Positions 29,403 through 36,848 of a stretch of DNA of 36,848 nt are shown here, piece after piece. This DNA is from Mycobacterium sp. AT1 (GTDB taxonomy: Bacteria > Actinomycetota > Actinomycetes > Mycobacteriales > Mycobacteriaceae), in assembly GCF_002043095.1 (NCBI RefSeq), contig NZ_MVOC01000070.1, positions 1 to 36,848 of the forward strand. Direction: 5' to 3'. Made by a program: the position numbers and the translations under genes. Below the pieces are notes generated by a model. The model saw only the letters and a program-made list of their open reading frames with translations. It was not told the DNA's origin and did not search any database. Each line of letters begins with the position of its first letter. Position 1 is the first letter of the stretch.

Positions 29403-31055
29403 GTGACCCCAGCCGATCTGGCCGAGCTGCTCAAGACCACCGCCGCGGCGGTATTGGCCGAGCATGGGCTCGACGCCGCCGCCCTGCCGGAGACGGTCGT
29501 CGTCGAGCGCCCGCGCAACCCCGAGCACGGCGATTACGCCACCAACCTGTCGCTTCAGGTGGCCAAGAAGGTCGGTGTCAACCCCCGGGAGTTGGCCGGC
29601 TGGCTGGCCGAGGCCCTCGCGGGTACCGACGGCATCGCCGGCGCCGACGTCGCCGGACCCGGCTTCGTCAACCTGCGCATCGAGGCCTCCGCCCAGGGCG
29701 TGGTGGTCGAGAACGTCATCGCCGCCGGCGCGGCATACGGCGACTCCGGGGAGCTCGCCGGCGAGAAGGTCAACCTCGAGTTCGTCTCCGCGAACCCGAC
29801 CGGCCCGATCCACATCGGCGGCACCCGCTGGGCCGCGGTCGGCGACGCGCTGGGCCGGCTGCTCTCCACCCAGGGCGCCGAGGTGGTCCGGGAGTACTAC
29901 TTCAACGACCACGGCACCCAGATCGACCGGTTCGCCAAGTCGCTCATCGCCTCGGCCAAGGGCGAGCCCACCCCCGAGGACGGCTACGCCGGCGCCTACA
30001 TCGCCGAGATCGCCCAGCAGGTCGTGGCCGCCGAGCCCGACGTGCTGAGTCAGCCCGAAGACCAGATCCTGGAGACCTTCCGGTCGATCGGCGTCGACCT
30101 GATGTTCACCCACATCAAGAAATCGCTGCACGACTTCGGCACCGACTTCGACATCTACACCCACGAAGACTCGATGCACACCTCGGGCCGGGTCGACCAA
30201 GCCATCGCCAAGCTCCGCGAGACCGGCAACATCTACGAGAAGGACGGCGCAACCTGGTTGCGCACCACCGACTTCGGTGACGACAAGGACCGCGTCGTCA
30301 TCAAGAGCGACGGCAACCCGGCCTACGTCGCCGGTGACCTCGCCTACTACCTGGACAAGCGCCAACGCGGTTTCGACCTCTGCATCTACATGCTGGGCGC
30401 CGACCACCACGGCTACATCGCCCGGCTCAAGGCCGCCGCGGCCGCCCTCGGCGACGACCCGGCCACCGTCGAGGTGCTCATCGGGCAGATGGTCAACCTG
30501 GTCCGCGACGGCCAGCCCATGCGGATGAGCAAGCGCGCAGGCACCGTCATCACCCTCGACGACCTCGTCGAGGCCATCGGCGTGGACGCCGCCCGGTACG
30601 TCTTGATCCGCAGTTCCGTCGACAGCCCCATCGACATCGACCTCGCCCTGTGGTCGAGCGCGTCGAGCGAAAACCCGGTCTACTACGTGCAATACGCGCA
30701 CGCTCGGCTGTCCGCCTTGGCCCGCAGCGCCGCCGACCTCGGCCTCGCCGCCAGCACCGCGCACCTCGAACTGCTGACCCACGACCGCGAGGGCAAGCTG
30801 ATGCGCAGCATCGGCGACTTCCCGCGCGTGCTGCAGACCGCAGCGTCGCTGCGGGAGCCGCACCGGGTGTGCCGCTACCTCGAAGACCTCGCGGGTGACT
30901 ACCACCGGTTCTACGATTCGTGCCGGGTGCTGCCGCAGGGCGACGAGGATCCGACCGATCTGCACGCAGCCCGGCTCGCGCTGTGCCAGGCCACCCGCCA
31001 AGTGATCGCCAACGGTCTGCAGATTCTGGGCGTCAGTGCGCCGGAGCGCATGTGA
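29403..31055 (+). CDS. argS: Arginyl-tRNA synthetase
   Basis: A 550-residue class I synthetase, the normal mycobacterial length, which attaches arginine to tRNA-Arg. The N-terminal Add-1 domain has VVVERPRNPEHGDYATNLSLQVAKK. The HIGH motif is ANPTGPIHIGGTRWAAVGDALGR (His137). YVAGDLAYYLDKRQRGFDLCIYMLGADHHGYIARLKAA and MRMSKRAGTVITLDDL, the KMSK region, follow. The C-terminal DALR anticodon domain starts near NPVYYVQYAHARLSAL and ends in a typical ISAPERM-like tail (VSAPERM). GTG 29403 is chosen for family N-terminus and length; the frame upstream to 29310 is not family-like. The stop overlaps the lysA start (TGATG). Confidence 0.97.
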   Translation: MTPADLAELLKTTAAAVLAEHGLDAAALPETVVVERPRNPEHGDYATNLSLQVAKKVGVNPRELAGWLAEALAGTDGIAGADVAGPGFVNLRIEASAQGVVVENVIAAGAAYGDSGELAGEKVNLEFVSANPTGPIHIGGTRWAAVGDALGRLLSTQGAEVVREYYFNDHGTQIDRFAKSLIASAKGEPTPEDGYAGAYIAEIAQQVVAAEPDVLSQPEDQILETFRSIGVDLMFTHIKKSLHDFGTDFDIYTHEDSMHTSGRVDQAIAKLRETGNIYEKDGATWLRTTDFGDDKDRVVIKSDGNPAYVAGDLAYYLDKRQRGFDLCIYMLGADHHGYIARLKAAAAALGDDPATVEVLIGQMVNLVRDGQPMRMSKRAGTVITLDDLVEAIGVDAARYVLIRSSVDSPIDIDLALWSSASSENPVYYVQYAHARLSALARSAADLGLAASTAHLELLTHDREGKLMRSIGDFPRVLQTAASLREPHRVCRYLEDLAGDYHRFYDSCRVLPQGDEDPTDLHAARLALCQATRQVIANGLQILGVSAPERM

Positions 31056-32473
31056 TGGCGCATCCCGCTGGTCCCCGCCACGCCGAGGACACCCGCCACG
31101 GCAACGCGCCCGCAGTTCCGAAGACCGCCGGCGAGATGCTGGCGTTGGCCCCGAACGTGTGGCCGCGCAACGCCGTTCGTAACCCGGACGGCGAGGTGAC
31201 CATCGCCGGTGTCCCCGTCACCCAGCTGGCCGCCGAATACGGCACCCCGCTGTTCGTCATCGACGAGGACGACTTCCGGTCCCGCTGCCGCGACATCTCG
31301 TCGGCCTTCGGCGGGGGCGAGCACGTTCGCTACGCCGCCAAGGCGTTCCTGTGCAGCGAGATCGCGAAGTGGATCGACGAAGAGGGCCTGTCCCTGGACG
31401 TGGCCAGCGGGGGAGAGCTCGCCGTCGCGCTCAACGCGAACTTCCCGCCGGAACGCATTGCGCTGCATGGCAACAACAAGTCCGTCGCCGAGCTCGAGAT
31501 GGCCGTCAAGGCGGGTGTAGAGCACGTCGTCCTCGACTCGCTGACCGAGATCGACCGCCTCGACGCCATCGCCGGTGAGGCGGGCGTGCTGCAGGACGTG
31601 CTGGTGCGCGTCACCGTCGGGGTCGAGGCGCACACCCACGAGTTCATCTCCACCGCCCACGAGGACCAGAAGTTCGGCCTCTCGCTGGCCAGCGGTGCGG
31701 CGATGGACGCGATCCGGCGGGTGTTCGCCGCCGACCACCTGCGCCTCGTCGGCCTGCACAGCCACATCGGCTCGCAGATCTTCGACGTCGCCGGTTTCGA
31801 ACTGGCCGCCCACCGCGTCATCGGACTGCTCCGCGACGTGGTCGCCGAGTTCGGCGTCGAGAAGACCGCGCAGATGTCCATCGTCGACCTCGGTGGGGGA
31901 CTTGGCATCTCGTACCTGCCGCAGGACGATCCGCCTCCGATGGAGGACCTGGCCGCCAAGATCGGCGCCATCGTCGTCAACGAATCGGCGGCCGTCGGCC
32001 TGCCCGCGCCGAAACTCGTCGTGGAACCGGGCCGCGCCATCGCCGGTCCCGGCACCGTCACGCTGTACGAGGTGGGCACGGTCAAGGACGTCGCCGTCAG
32101 TCAGACGGCGCACCGGCGCTACGTCAGCGTCGACGGCGGGATGAGCGACAACATTCGGACCTCGCTGTACGGGGCCGAGTACGACGCCCGCCTGGTGTCC
32201 CGGGTCAGCGACGGGGCTCCTGCCCTGACCCGCATCGTCGGAAAGCACTGCGAGAGCGGTGACATCGTCGTCCGCGACACCTGGGTGTCCGACGACGTCG
32301 CGCCCGGCGACCTGATCGGGGTCGCCGCCACCGGGGCGTATTGCTATTCGATGTCGAGCCGGTACAACCTGCTCGGCCGTCCGGCCGTGGTGGCGGTACG
32401 TGACGGAGTGTCGCGTCTGATTCTGCGCCGCGAGACGGTGGAGGATCTCTTGAGCTTGGAGGTAGTTGACTAA
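31055..32473 (+). CDS. lysA: Diaminopimelate decarboxylase
   Basis: A 472-residue PLP enzyme of the last step of lysine synthesis: meso-diaminopimelate to lysine and CO2. The PLP lysine is Lys96 in VRYAAKAFLCSEIAKW. Other signatures are LDVASGGELAVAL, LHGNNKS, GLHSHIGSQIFD, the phosphate loop IVDLGGGLGISYLP, EPGRAIAGPGTVTLYEVGTVKD, GMSDNIRTSLYGAEY, and KHCESGDIV with the Cys from the other subunit. It has an N-terminal extension of about 40 residues, as mycobacterial LysA often does. It joins argS and hom by one-base stop/start overlaps, so the operon is translated as a chain. Confidence 0.97.
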   Translation: MAHPAGPRHAEDTRHGNAPAVPKTAGEMLALAPNVWPRNAVRNPDGEVTIAGVPVTQLAAEYGTPLFVIDEDDFRSRCRDISSAFGGGEHVRYAAKAFLCSEIAKWIDEEGLSLDVASGGELAVALNANFPPERIALHGNNKSVAELEMAVKAGVEHVVLDSLTEIDRLDAIAGEAGVLQDVLVRVTVGVEAHTHEFISTAHEDQKFGLSLASGAAMDAIRRVFAADHLRLVGLHSHIGSQIFDVAGFELAAHRVIGLLRDVVAEFGVEKTAQMSIVDLGGGLGISYLPQDDPPPMEDLAAKIGAIVVNESAAVGLPAPKLVVEPGRAIAGPGTVTLYEVGTVKDVAVSQTAHRRYVSVDGGMSDNIRTSLYGAEYDARLVSRVSDGAPALTRIVGKHCESGDIVVRDTWVSDDVAPGDLIGVAATGAYCYSMSSRYNLLGRPAVVAVRDGVSRLILRRETVEDLLSLEVVD

Positions 32474-33804
32474 TGGTGGACAACAACGGCGTAAAGCCGG
32501 TCGGCGTAGCGGTTTTGGGGCTGGGCAACGTCGGCAGCGAGGTGGTGCGCATCATCGAGGCGAGCGCCGCCGACCTCGCCGCCAGGATCGGTGCCCCGCT
32601 GGAACTGCGTGGCATCGGCGTCCGGCGGGTGAGCGACGACCGCGGAGTCCCGATCGGGATGCTCACCGACGACGTCGACGCACTGGTCTCCCGTGACGAC
32701 GTGGACATCGTCGTCGAACTCATGGGTCCCGTCGAGCCCGCGCGCAAGGCGATCCTCGCCGCGCTCGAGCGTGGCAAGTCGGTCGTCACCGCCAACAAGG
32801 CGCTGATGGCGGTGTCGACCGGCGAGCTGGCCCAGGCCGCCGAGGCCGCCCACGCCGACCTGTACTTCGAGGCCGCGGTGGCCGGCGCCATCCCGGTCAT
32901 CCGCCCGCTCACCCAGTCGCTCGCCGGCGACACGGTGCTGCGCGTCGCGGGAATCGTCAACGGCACCACCAACTACATCCTCTCGGCCATGGACGAGACC
33001 GGCGCGGACTACTCGTCGGCGCTGGCCGACGCGAGCGCACTCGGTTACGCCGAGGCCGATCCGACCGCCGACGTCGAGGGATTCGACGCCGCGGCCAAGG
33101 CCGCGATCCTCGCGTCGATCGCGTTCCACACCCGGGTGACCGCCGACGACGTCTACCGCGAGGGCATCACCAAGGTCACCTCGGCCGACTTCGAGTCCGC
33201 CAGGGCGCTCGGCTGCACGATCAAACTGCTCGCCATCTGCGAGCGCATCATCAACGACGAAGGGCAGCAGCGTGTTTCGGCGCGCGTGTACCCCGCGCTG
33301 GTACCGCTGCAGCATCCGCTGGCGTCGGTCAGCGGGGCGTTCAACGCCGTCGTCGTCGAGGCGGAGGCCGCCGGGCGGCTGATGTTCTACGGCCAGGGTG
33401 CCGGCGGCGCGCCGACGGCGTCGGCCGTCATGGGCGACCTCGTCATGGCCGCGCGTAACCGGGTTCACGGCGGGCGAGGCCCACGCGAGTCCAAGTACGC
33501 CGAATTGCCCATCGCGCCCATCGGTTTCATCCCGACCCGCTACTACGTGAGCATGAACGTGGCCGATCGGCCCGGCGTGCTGTCGTCGGTCGCCGCGGAG
33601 TTCGGCAAGCGTGAGGTGAGCATCGCCGAGGTCCGCCAGGAGGGCATGGTCGACGAGGGTGGTCAGCGGTGCGGCGCGCGCATCGTCGTCGTCACCCACC
33701 GTGCGACCGACGCCGCGCTGTCGGAAACGGTTGACGCCCTTGCCGATCTCGACGTGGTGTCGAGCATCAACAGCGTGCTGCGCCTGGAAGGAACCAACGA
33801 ATGA
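32473..33804 (+). CDS. hom: Homoserine dehydrogenase
   Basis: A 443-residue NAD(P)-dependent enzyme that reduces aspartate semialdehyde to homoserine, the branch toward threonine and methionine. GVAVLGLGNVGSEVVRII is the nucleotide fold. SVVTANKALMA, FEAAVAGAIPVIRPLTQSLAGD, GIVNGTTNYILSAM and GYAEADPTADVEGFDAAAKAAILASIAF are the family signatures. The C-terminal ACT domain, YYVSMNVADRPGVLSSVAAEFGKREVSIAEVRQEG, allows threonine feedback. The ATG at 32473 overlaps the lysA stop (TAATG); its stop overlaps the thrC start (ATGA). Also called thrA in mycobacteria. Confidence 0.97.
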   Translation: MVDNNGVKPVGVAVLGLGNVGSEVVRIIEASAADLAARIGAPLELRGIGVRRVSDDRGVPIGMLTDDVDALVSRDDVDIVVELMGPVEPARKAILAALERGKSVVTANKALMAVSTGELAQAAEAAHADLYFEAAVAGAIPVIRPLTQSLAGDTVLRVAGIVNGTTNYILSAMDETGADYSSALADASALGYAEADPTADVEGFDAAAKAAILASIAFHTRVTADDVYREGITKVTSADFESARALGCTIKLLAICERIINDEGQQRVSARVYPALVPLQHPLASVSGAFNAVVVEAEAAGRLMFYGQGAGGAPTASAVMGDLVMAARNRVHGGRGPRESKYAELPIAPIGFIPTRYYVSMNVADRPGVLSSVAAEFGKREVSIAEVRQEGMVDEGGQRCGARIVVVTHRATDAALSETVDALADLDVVSSINSVLRLEGTNE

Positions 33805-34883
33805 GTGCCGCGCACACCCCGGTGCACCGACCGTGGCCCGGACTGATCAACGCCTACCGTGACCGGCTCCCGGTCGAGGCCGGGTGGACCCCGATCACCC
33901 TGCTCGAGGGTGGCACTCCGCTCATCGACGCCAAGCAGCTCTCCGAGATGACCGGCTGCACGGTGTACCTGAAGGTCGAGGGACTCAACCCGACCGGTTC
34001 GTTCAAGGACCGCGGCATGACGATGGCCGTCACCGAGGCGGTGGCCCGGGGCCAGAAGGCCGTGCTGTGCGCGTCGACCGGCAACACGTCGGCCTCGGCC
34101 GCGGCCTACGCCGCGCGGGCGGGCATCACCTGCGCCGTGCTGATCCCGCAGGGCAAGATCGCGATGGGCAAGCTCGCCCAGGCGGTCATGCACGGCGCCA
34201 AGATCATTCAGATCGACGGCAACTTCGACGACTGCCTCGAGCTGGCGCGCAAGCTGACCGCCGACTTCCCGGCCGTGTCGCTGGTGAACTCCGTCAACCC
34301 GTACCGCATCGAGGGGCAGAAGACGGCGGCGTTCGAGATCGTCGACACCCTCGGCGAGGCCCCCGACGTGCACGCCCTGCCCGTCGGCAACGCGGGCAAC
34401 ATCACCGCGTACTGGAAGGGCTACACCGAGTACCACCGCGACGGGCTGGCGCAGAAGCTGCCCCGGATGCTCGGCACCCAGGCCGCCGGCGCCGCACCGC
34501 TGGTGTCGGGGGAGCCGGTGCTCAACCCGGAGACCATCGCCACGGCCATCCGCATTGGCTCGCCGGCGTCGTGGGATTCCGCCGTCGCGGCGCAGCAGAA
34601 CTCCAACGGCCGCTTCCTGGCCGCAACGGACATGGAGATCCTCGCCGCGTACCACCTCGTCGCCCGCAGCGAAGGGGTGTTCGTCGAGCCCGCGTCGGCG
34701 GCAAGCATCGCCGGTCTGCTCAAGTCGATCGACGACGGCTGGGTCGAGAAGGGCTCCACCGTGGTGTGCACCGTCACCGGAAACGGATTGAAGGATCCCG
34801 ACACCGCGCTCAAGGAGCTGCCGCCCGTCACCGCCATCGCCGTCGACCCCATCGCGGTCGCGGCCGAGCTAGGGTTGGCGTAG
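33801..34883 (+). CDS. thrC: Threonine synthase
   Basis: A 360-residue PLP enzyme converting O-phosphohomoserine to threonine. The PLP lysine is Lys69 in NPTGSFKDRGM. CASTGNTSASAAAYAARAG and ALPVGNAGNITAYWKGY, the phosphate-binding glycine loop, are in place, followed by EGVFVEPASAASIAGLL and CTVTGNGLKDP. The length is that of the short actinobacterial form. The ATG at 33801 overlaps the hom stop by 4 nt, and thrB starts 16 nt after the stop. Confidence 0.97.
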   Translation: MSAAHTPVHRPWPGLINAYRDRLPVEAGWTPITLLEGGTPLIDAKQLSEMTGCTVYLKVEGLNPTGSFKDRGMTMAVTEAVARGQKAVLCASTGNTSASAAAYAARAGITCAVLIPQGKIAMGKLAQAVMHGAKIIQIDGNFDDCLELARKLTADFPAVSLVNSVNPYRIEGQKTAAFEIVDTLGEAPDVHALPVGNAGNITAYWKGYTEYHRDGLAQKLPRMLGTQAAGAAPLVSGEPVLNPETIATAIRIGSPASWDSAVAAQQNSNGRFLAATDMEILAAYHLVARSEGVFVEPASAASIAGLLKSIDDGWVEKGSTVVCTVTGNGLKDPDTALKELPPVTAIAVDPIAVAAELGLA

Positions 34884-34899
34884 GACGAATGGCGCATCG

Positions 34900-35871
34900 G
34901 TGAAGCAGACCCTCCCCGCCGGGCTGGCGGCCACCTCCGTGGTGGCCGCCTCCAGTGCCAACCTCGGCCCTGGCTTCGACAGCCTCGGTCTCGCGCTGAG
35001 TCTCTACGACGAAATCTACGTCGAGACAACGGAATCCGGGATTCGCGTCGAGGTCGACGGTGAAGGCGCGGGACAGGTTCCGCTGGACTCCACCCACCTG
35101 GTGGTGCGTGCCATCGAACGGGGTCTGCAGGCGGCGGGCGTGTGCGCCGACGGCTTGATCGTCCGGTCGCGCAACGCAATTCCGCATTCACGTGGACTCG
35201 GGTCGTCGGCCGCGGCCGTCGTCGGCGGGCTGGCGGCAGCCAACGGCCTTGTCGCACAGAGTGATTCGCCGACGCTGTCGGACGACGAGCTGGTCCAGCT
35301 GTCGTCGGAGTTCGAAGGACACCCGGACAACGCGTCGGCGGCCGTCCTCGGTGGCGCCGTGGTGTCGTGGACCGAGGGCGACGGGCCGCTGACGCGGTAC
35401 GCCGCCGCACGGTTGAGCCTGCATCCCGACATCCATCTGTTCCCCGCCGTGCCCCAGATTCGGTCGTCGACCGCCGAGACGCGCGCGGTGCTGCCCGACC
35501 ACGTCAGCCACGTCGACGCCCGGTTCAACCTGAGCAGGGCGGCGTTGATGGTGGTGGCCCTCACCGAACGCCCCGACCTGCTGATGGCCGCCACCGAGGA
35601 TCGCCTGCACCAGCCGCAACGGGCGGCGGCACTGCCCGCCTCGGCGGAATATCTTTCGATCCTGCGCCGTTGTGGGGTCGCAGCGGTGCTTTCGGGTGCC
35701 GGGCCTGCGGTGATCGCGTTCAGCACCGAGCCGGAACTGCCGGCCGAGGCCGTCCAGTACGGCGTCGCCCACGGTTTCGCCGTGGGGGAGATGGCAGTTG
35801 GCCAGGGTGTTCGCTGGGCCACCGCCCAAGCGGTCGGTGGCGACGTCCGCGTCGCAACCGCGACCGAATAG
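34900..35871 (+). CDS. thrB: Homoserine kinase
   Basis: A 323-residue GHMP-family kinase that phosphorylates homoserine with ATP. ASSANLGPGFDSLGLALSLYDE is the N-terminal motif 1, PHSRGLGSSAAAVVGGLAAAN the ATP phosphate loop (motif 2), and AAVLSGAGPAVIAF the C-terminal motif 3. GHPDNASAAVLGGAV is also typical. The GTG at 34900 is used because a nearby ATG (34889) is in another frame and closes at once; AGGACG is a weak ribosome site. It ends the amino-acid part of the operon. A separate promoter for rho begins just after its stop. Confidence 0.96.
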   Translation: MKQTLPAGLAATSVVAASSANLGPGFDSLGLALSLYDEIYVETTESGIRVEVDGEGAGQVPLDSTHLVVRAIERGLQAAGVCADGLIVRSRNAIPHSRGLGSSAAAVVGGLAAANGLVAQSDSPTLSDDELVQLSSEFEGHPDNASAAVLGGAVVSWTEGDGPLTRYAAARLSLHPDIHLFPAVPQIRSSTAETRAVLPDHVSHVDARFNLSRAALMVVALTERPDLLMAATEDRLHQPQRAAALPASAEYLSILRRCGVAAVLSGAGPAVIAFSTEPELPAEAVQYGVAHGFAVGEMAVGQGVRWATAQAVGGDVRVATATE

Positions 35872-35904
35872 TTGACAGGCGCCACACGGGAATCAGGGTG
35901 TTTC

Positions 35905-35933
35905 TTGCTTCCCGAGGCGATGCGGGTTATTCT
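35905..35933 (+). promoter_or_regulatory. Candidate promoter of rho
   Basis: TTGCTT (35905-35910), a 17-bp spacer and TATTCT (35928-35933) make a good housekeeping-type promoter, with RNA start near 35940. Confidence 0.55.
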
Positions 35934-36131
35934 CGCTTTCGTCCAGCAATCGCACCTTCTGTGCCTGCGCCTACACTAGGACGACTACCAATCCTTCTCG
36001 TGGATGACGTTTCCCCGCATGGCGGAGAATCCCGGCGATCACCGTTGCATGTCAGCGGTTTGCGCACAGGCAATTGTGGGACATAAGGCATTCGGTAGCC
36101 GGCATTTAGCGGATCAGCTGAATGCGACGAA

Positions 36132-36157
36132 CCCTCGCAGAATCGGATCAGCGAGGG
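36132..36157 (+). promoter_or_regulatory. Hairpin directly upstream of the rho ribosome site
   Basis: CCCTCGC (36132-36138) pairs perfectly with GCGAGGG (36151-36157) around a 12-nt loop. AAAGAAAGGAAATCC and the GTG follow at once, so the stem could affect translation start. Confidence 0.5.
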
Positions 36158-36172
36158 AAAGAAAGGAAATCC

Positions 36173-36848
36173 GTGTCTGATACGGACCTCATCACGGCTG
36201 AAGGCAGTAGCGACGGCGTCGAACTGTCGAACTCCGTGAATTCACCCATCTCGGAAGCGGTTTCGGCTGCGCCTGCGAAGGCGACGACCGTCGTGGCCTC
36301 GGGCGACCGCCCCACCGCCCTGACCGCGATGGTGCTCCCCGACCTCCGTGCCCTTGCGGGCCAGCTTGGCATCAAGGGTTCCTCGGGCATGCGCAAGAGC
36401 GAGCTGATTGCCGCTATTCGCGAGCACCGCCCGCCGCGGCTCCGGCCAAGGCGGCCGCCGAGCCGACGACCCCGGTCGCCGAGGCCGCCCCCGCGGCCGA
36501 CGTCGCCGCTGGTGACGCACCTGAGCGGCCCGTCCGCGCCCGCCGCGAGCGTCGCGGTGCGTCGCGCAGTGCCGGCGCAGCCGTCGAGCCCCAGGAATCC
36601 GGCGAGCAGACCGCGAAGGTCGAGTCGCAGGACAAGGCTCCCGAAGCGAAGGCCGTAACCGAGCAGAAGGCCGCCCCCGAGGCGGCGCCCGCGGACAAGC
36701 CGGACAAGGGTGCCGAGAAGGCGCCCAAGGCCGACGACACCGACAAGAAGGACGCCGTCCAGGCCGAGGCTCCGCGTACCAACGAGCGCCAGAACAGCGG
36801 CGAGCGTCAGGGCAACCGCAACGAGGGCGGCAACAACCGCAACGACGG
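36173..36848 (+). pseudogene. rho: Transcription termination factor Rho, 5' part, frame broken in this sequence
   Basis: Translation from the GTG (GAAAGGAAA upstream) gives VSDTDLITAEGSSDG... and then LTAMVLPDLRALAGQLGIKGSSGMRKSELIAAIREHR, the Rho_N SAP-like fold of the hexameric termination helicase. After about 36430 this frame turns into unlikely Arg/Pro sequence and stops at 36656-36658. The +2 frame instead reads AAPAKAAAEPTTPVAEAAPA, then VEPQESGEQTAKVESQDK and a basic, Asn-rich ERQGNRNEGGNNRND running off the window, the expected actinobacterial insertion. One missing base in the C/G-rich run at about 36425-36440 would explain this. Rho is essential in mycobacteria, so a sequencing error is more likely than a true null. 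Listed as broken only for that reason. Confidence 0.8.

Larger units (their letters stand above)
35872..36172 (+). other. Long leader and promoter region of rho
   Basis: This 301-bp gap holds a candidate promoter (35905-35933), a second -10-like TACACT (35972-35977), and a hairpin next to the ribosome site. No gene is supported. A leader near 230 nt fits autoregulated rho genes. Confidence 0.5.

Noticed and set aside
29172..31001. 609-codon open frame on the minus strand
   Set aside because: It lies opposite argS, whose catalytic motifs are intact. Long antisense frames are common in high-G+C DNA and this one has no family character.
30911..33699. Long minus-strand frames (445 and 409 codons)
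   Set aside because: They mirror lysA and hom, which are certain. The translations are His/Gly/Asp-rich shadow sequence.

Overview
The window is high-G+C actinobacterial DNA, almost certainly from a fast-growing mycobacterium (Mycolicibacterium type). The right end carries the conserved mycobacterial order argS-lysA-hom-thrC-thrB-rho. GTG starts, 1-4 nt stop/start overlaps and apparently leaderless promoters (-10 hexamer 6-8 nt before the start codon) are frequent. Names rest on motifs and family resemblance read from the translations; no database search was possible.

Layout. (1) 1-5414: the 3' end of an isochorismatase-family hydrolase, a secreted clan GH-A glycoside hydrolase, a flavin-binding (PPOX-like) protein, a nitrilase-superfamily hydrolase divergent from an Rrf2 regulator, and a nitronate monooxygenase. 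(2) 5423-11572: a signalling block. A small secreted protein faces two tandem two-component systems, one OmpR-type and one NarL-type, with a DUF4097 membrane-anchored protein between them and a divergent DoxX-like protein at the end. A 38-bp element (33/38 identical, holding the palindrome GGGGGTTAACCCCC) lies at nearly the same distance from the -10 of the NarL-type kinase operon and of the small secreted protein gene. It looks like the operator of an undescribed NarL-type regulon. (3) 11615-13495: a luciferase-like oxidoreductase and a 2OG-Fe(II) dioxygenase. (4) 13776-19992: a cobalt nitrile hydratase locus. The leftward operon is beta subunit, alpha subunit, His-tailed accessory protein, DUF1097 membrane protein, then MarR and AmiC/NhhC-like regulators. 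The rightward operon is cbtB-cbtA (cobalt uptake) and an acetamidase/formamidase. Together they would import cobalt, mature the hydratase, and convert nitrile to amide to acid. Both promoters in the shared intergenic region carry the same heptamers, TAGTTGC and GAACTAA. (5) 19989-24011: a DeoR-FGGY kinase-Zn alcohol dehydrogenase-class II aldolase operon, probably for a polyol or rare sugar, followed by an ABM-like protein. (6) About 24600-29188: a lower-G+C island next to the 3' end of tRNA-Arg(CCG). It carries an ApeA-like HEPN protein, a second small protein with the HEPN motif, a proteasome-beta-like Ntn hydrolase whose TTG start exposes a Thr1, and a two-domain acidic-linker protein of unknown function. 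It is a candidate defence island. (7) 29403-36848: argS, lysA, hom, thrC, thrB and the start of rho, which reads as frameshifted in this sequence.

The best candidates for something undescribed are the island (HEPN pair plus Thr1 hydrolase), the 38-bp NarL-type element, and the shared boxes linking nitrile hydratase to cobalt uptake.
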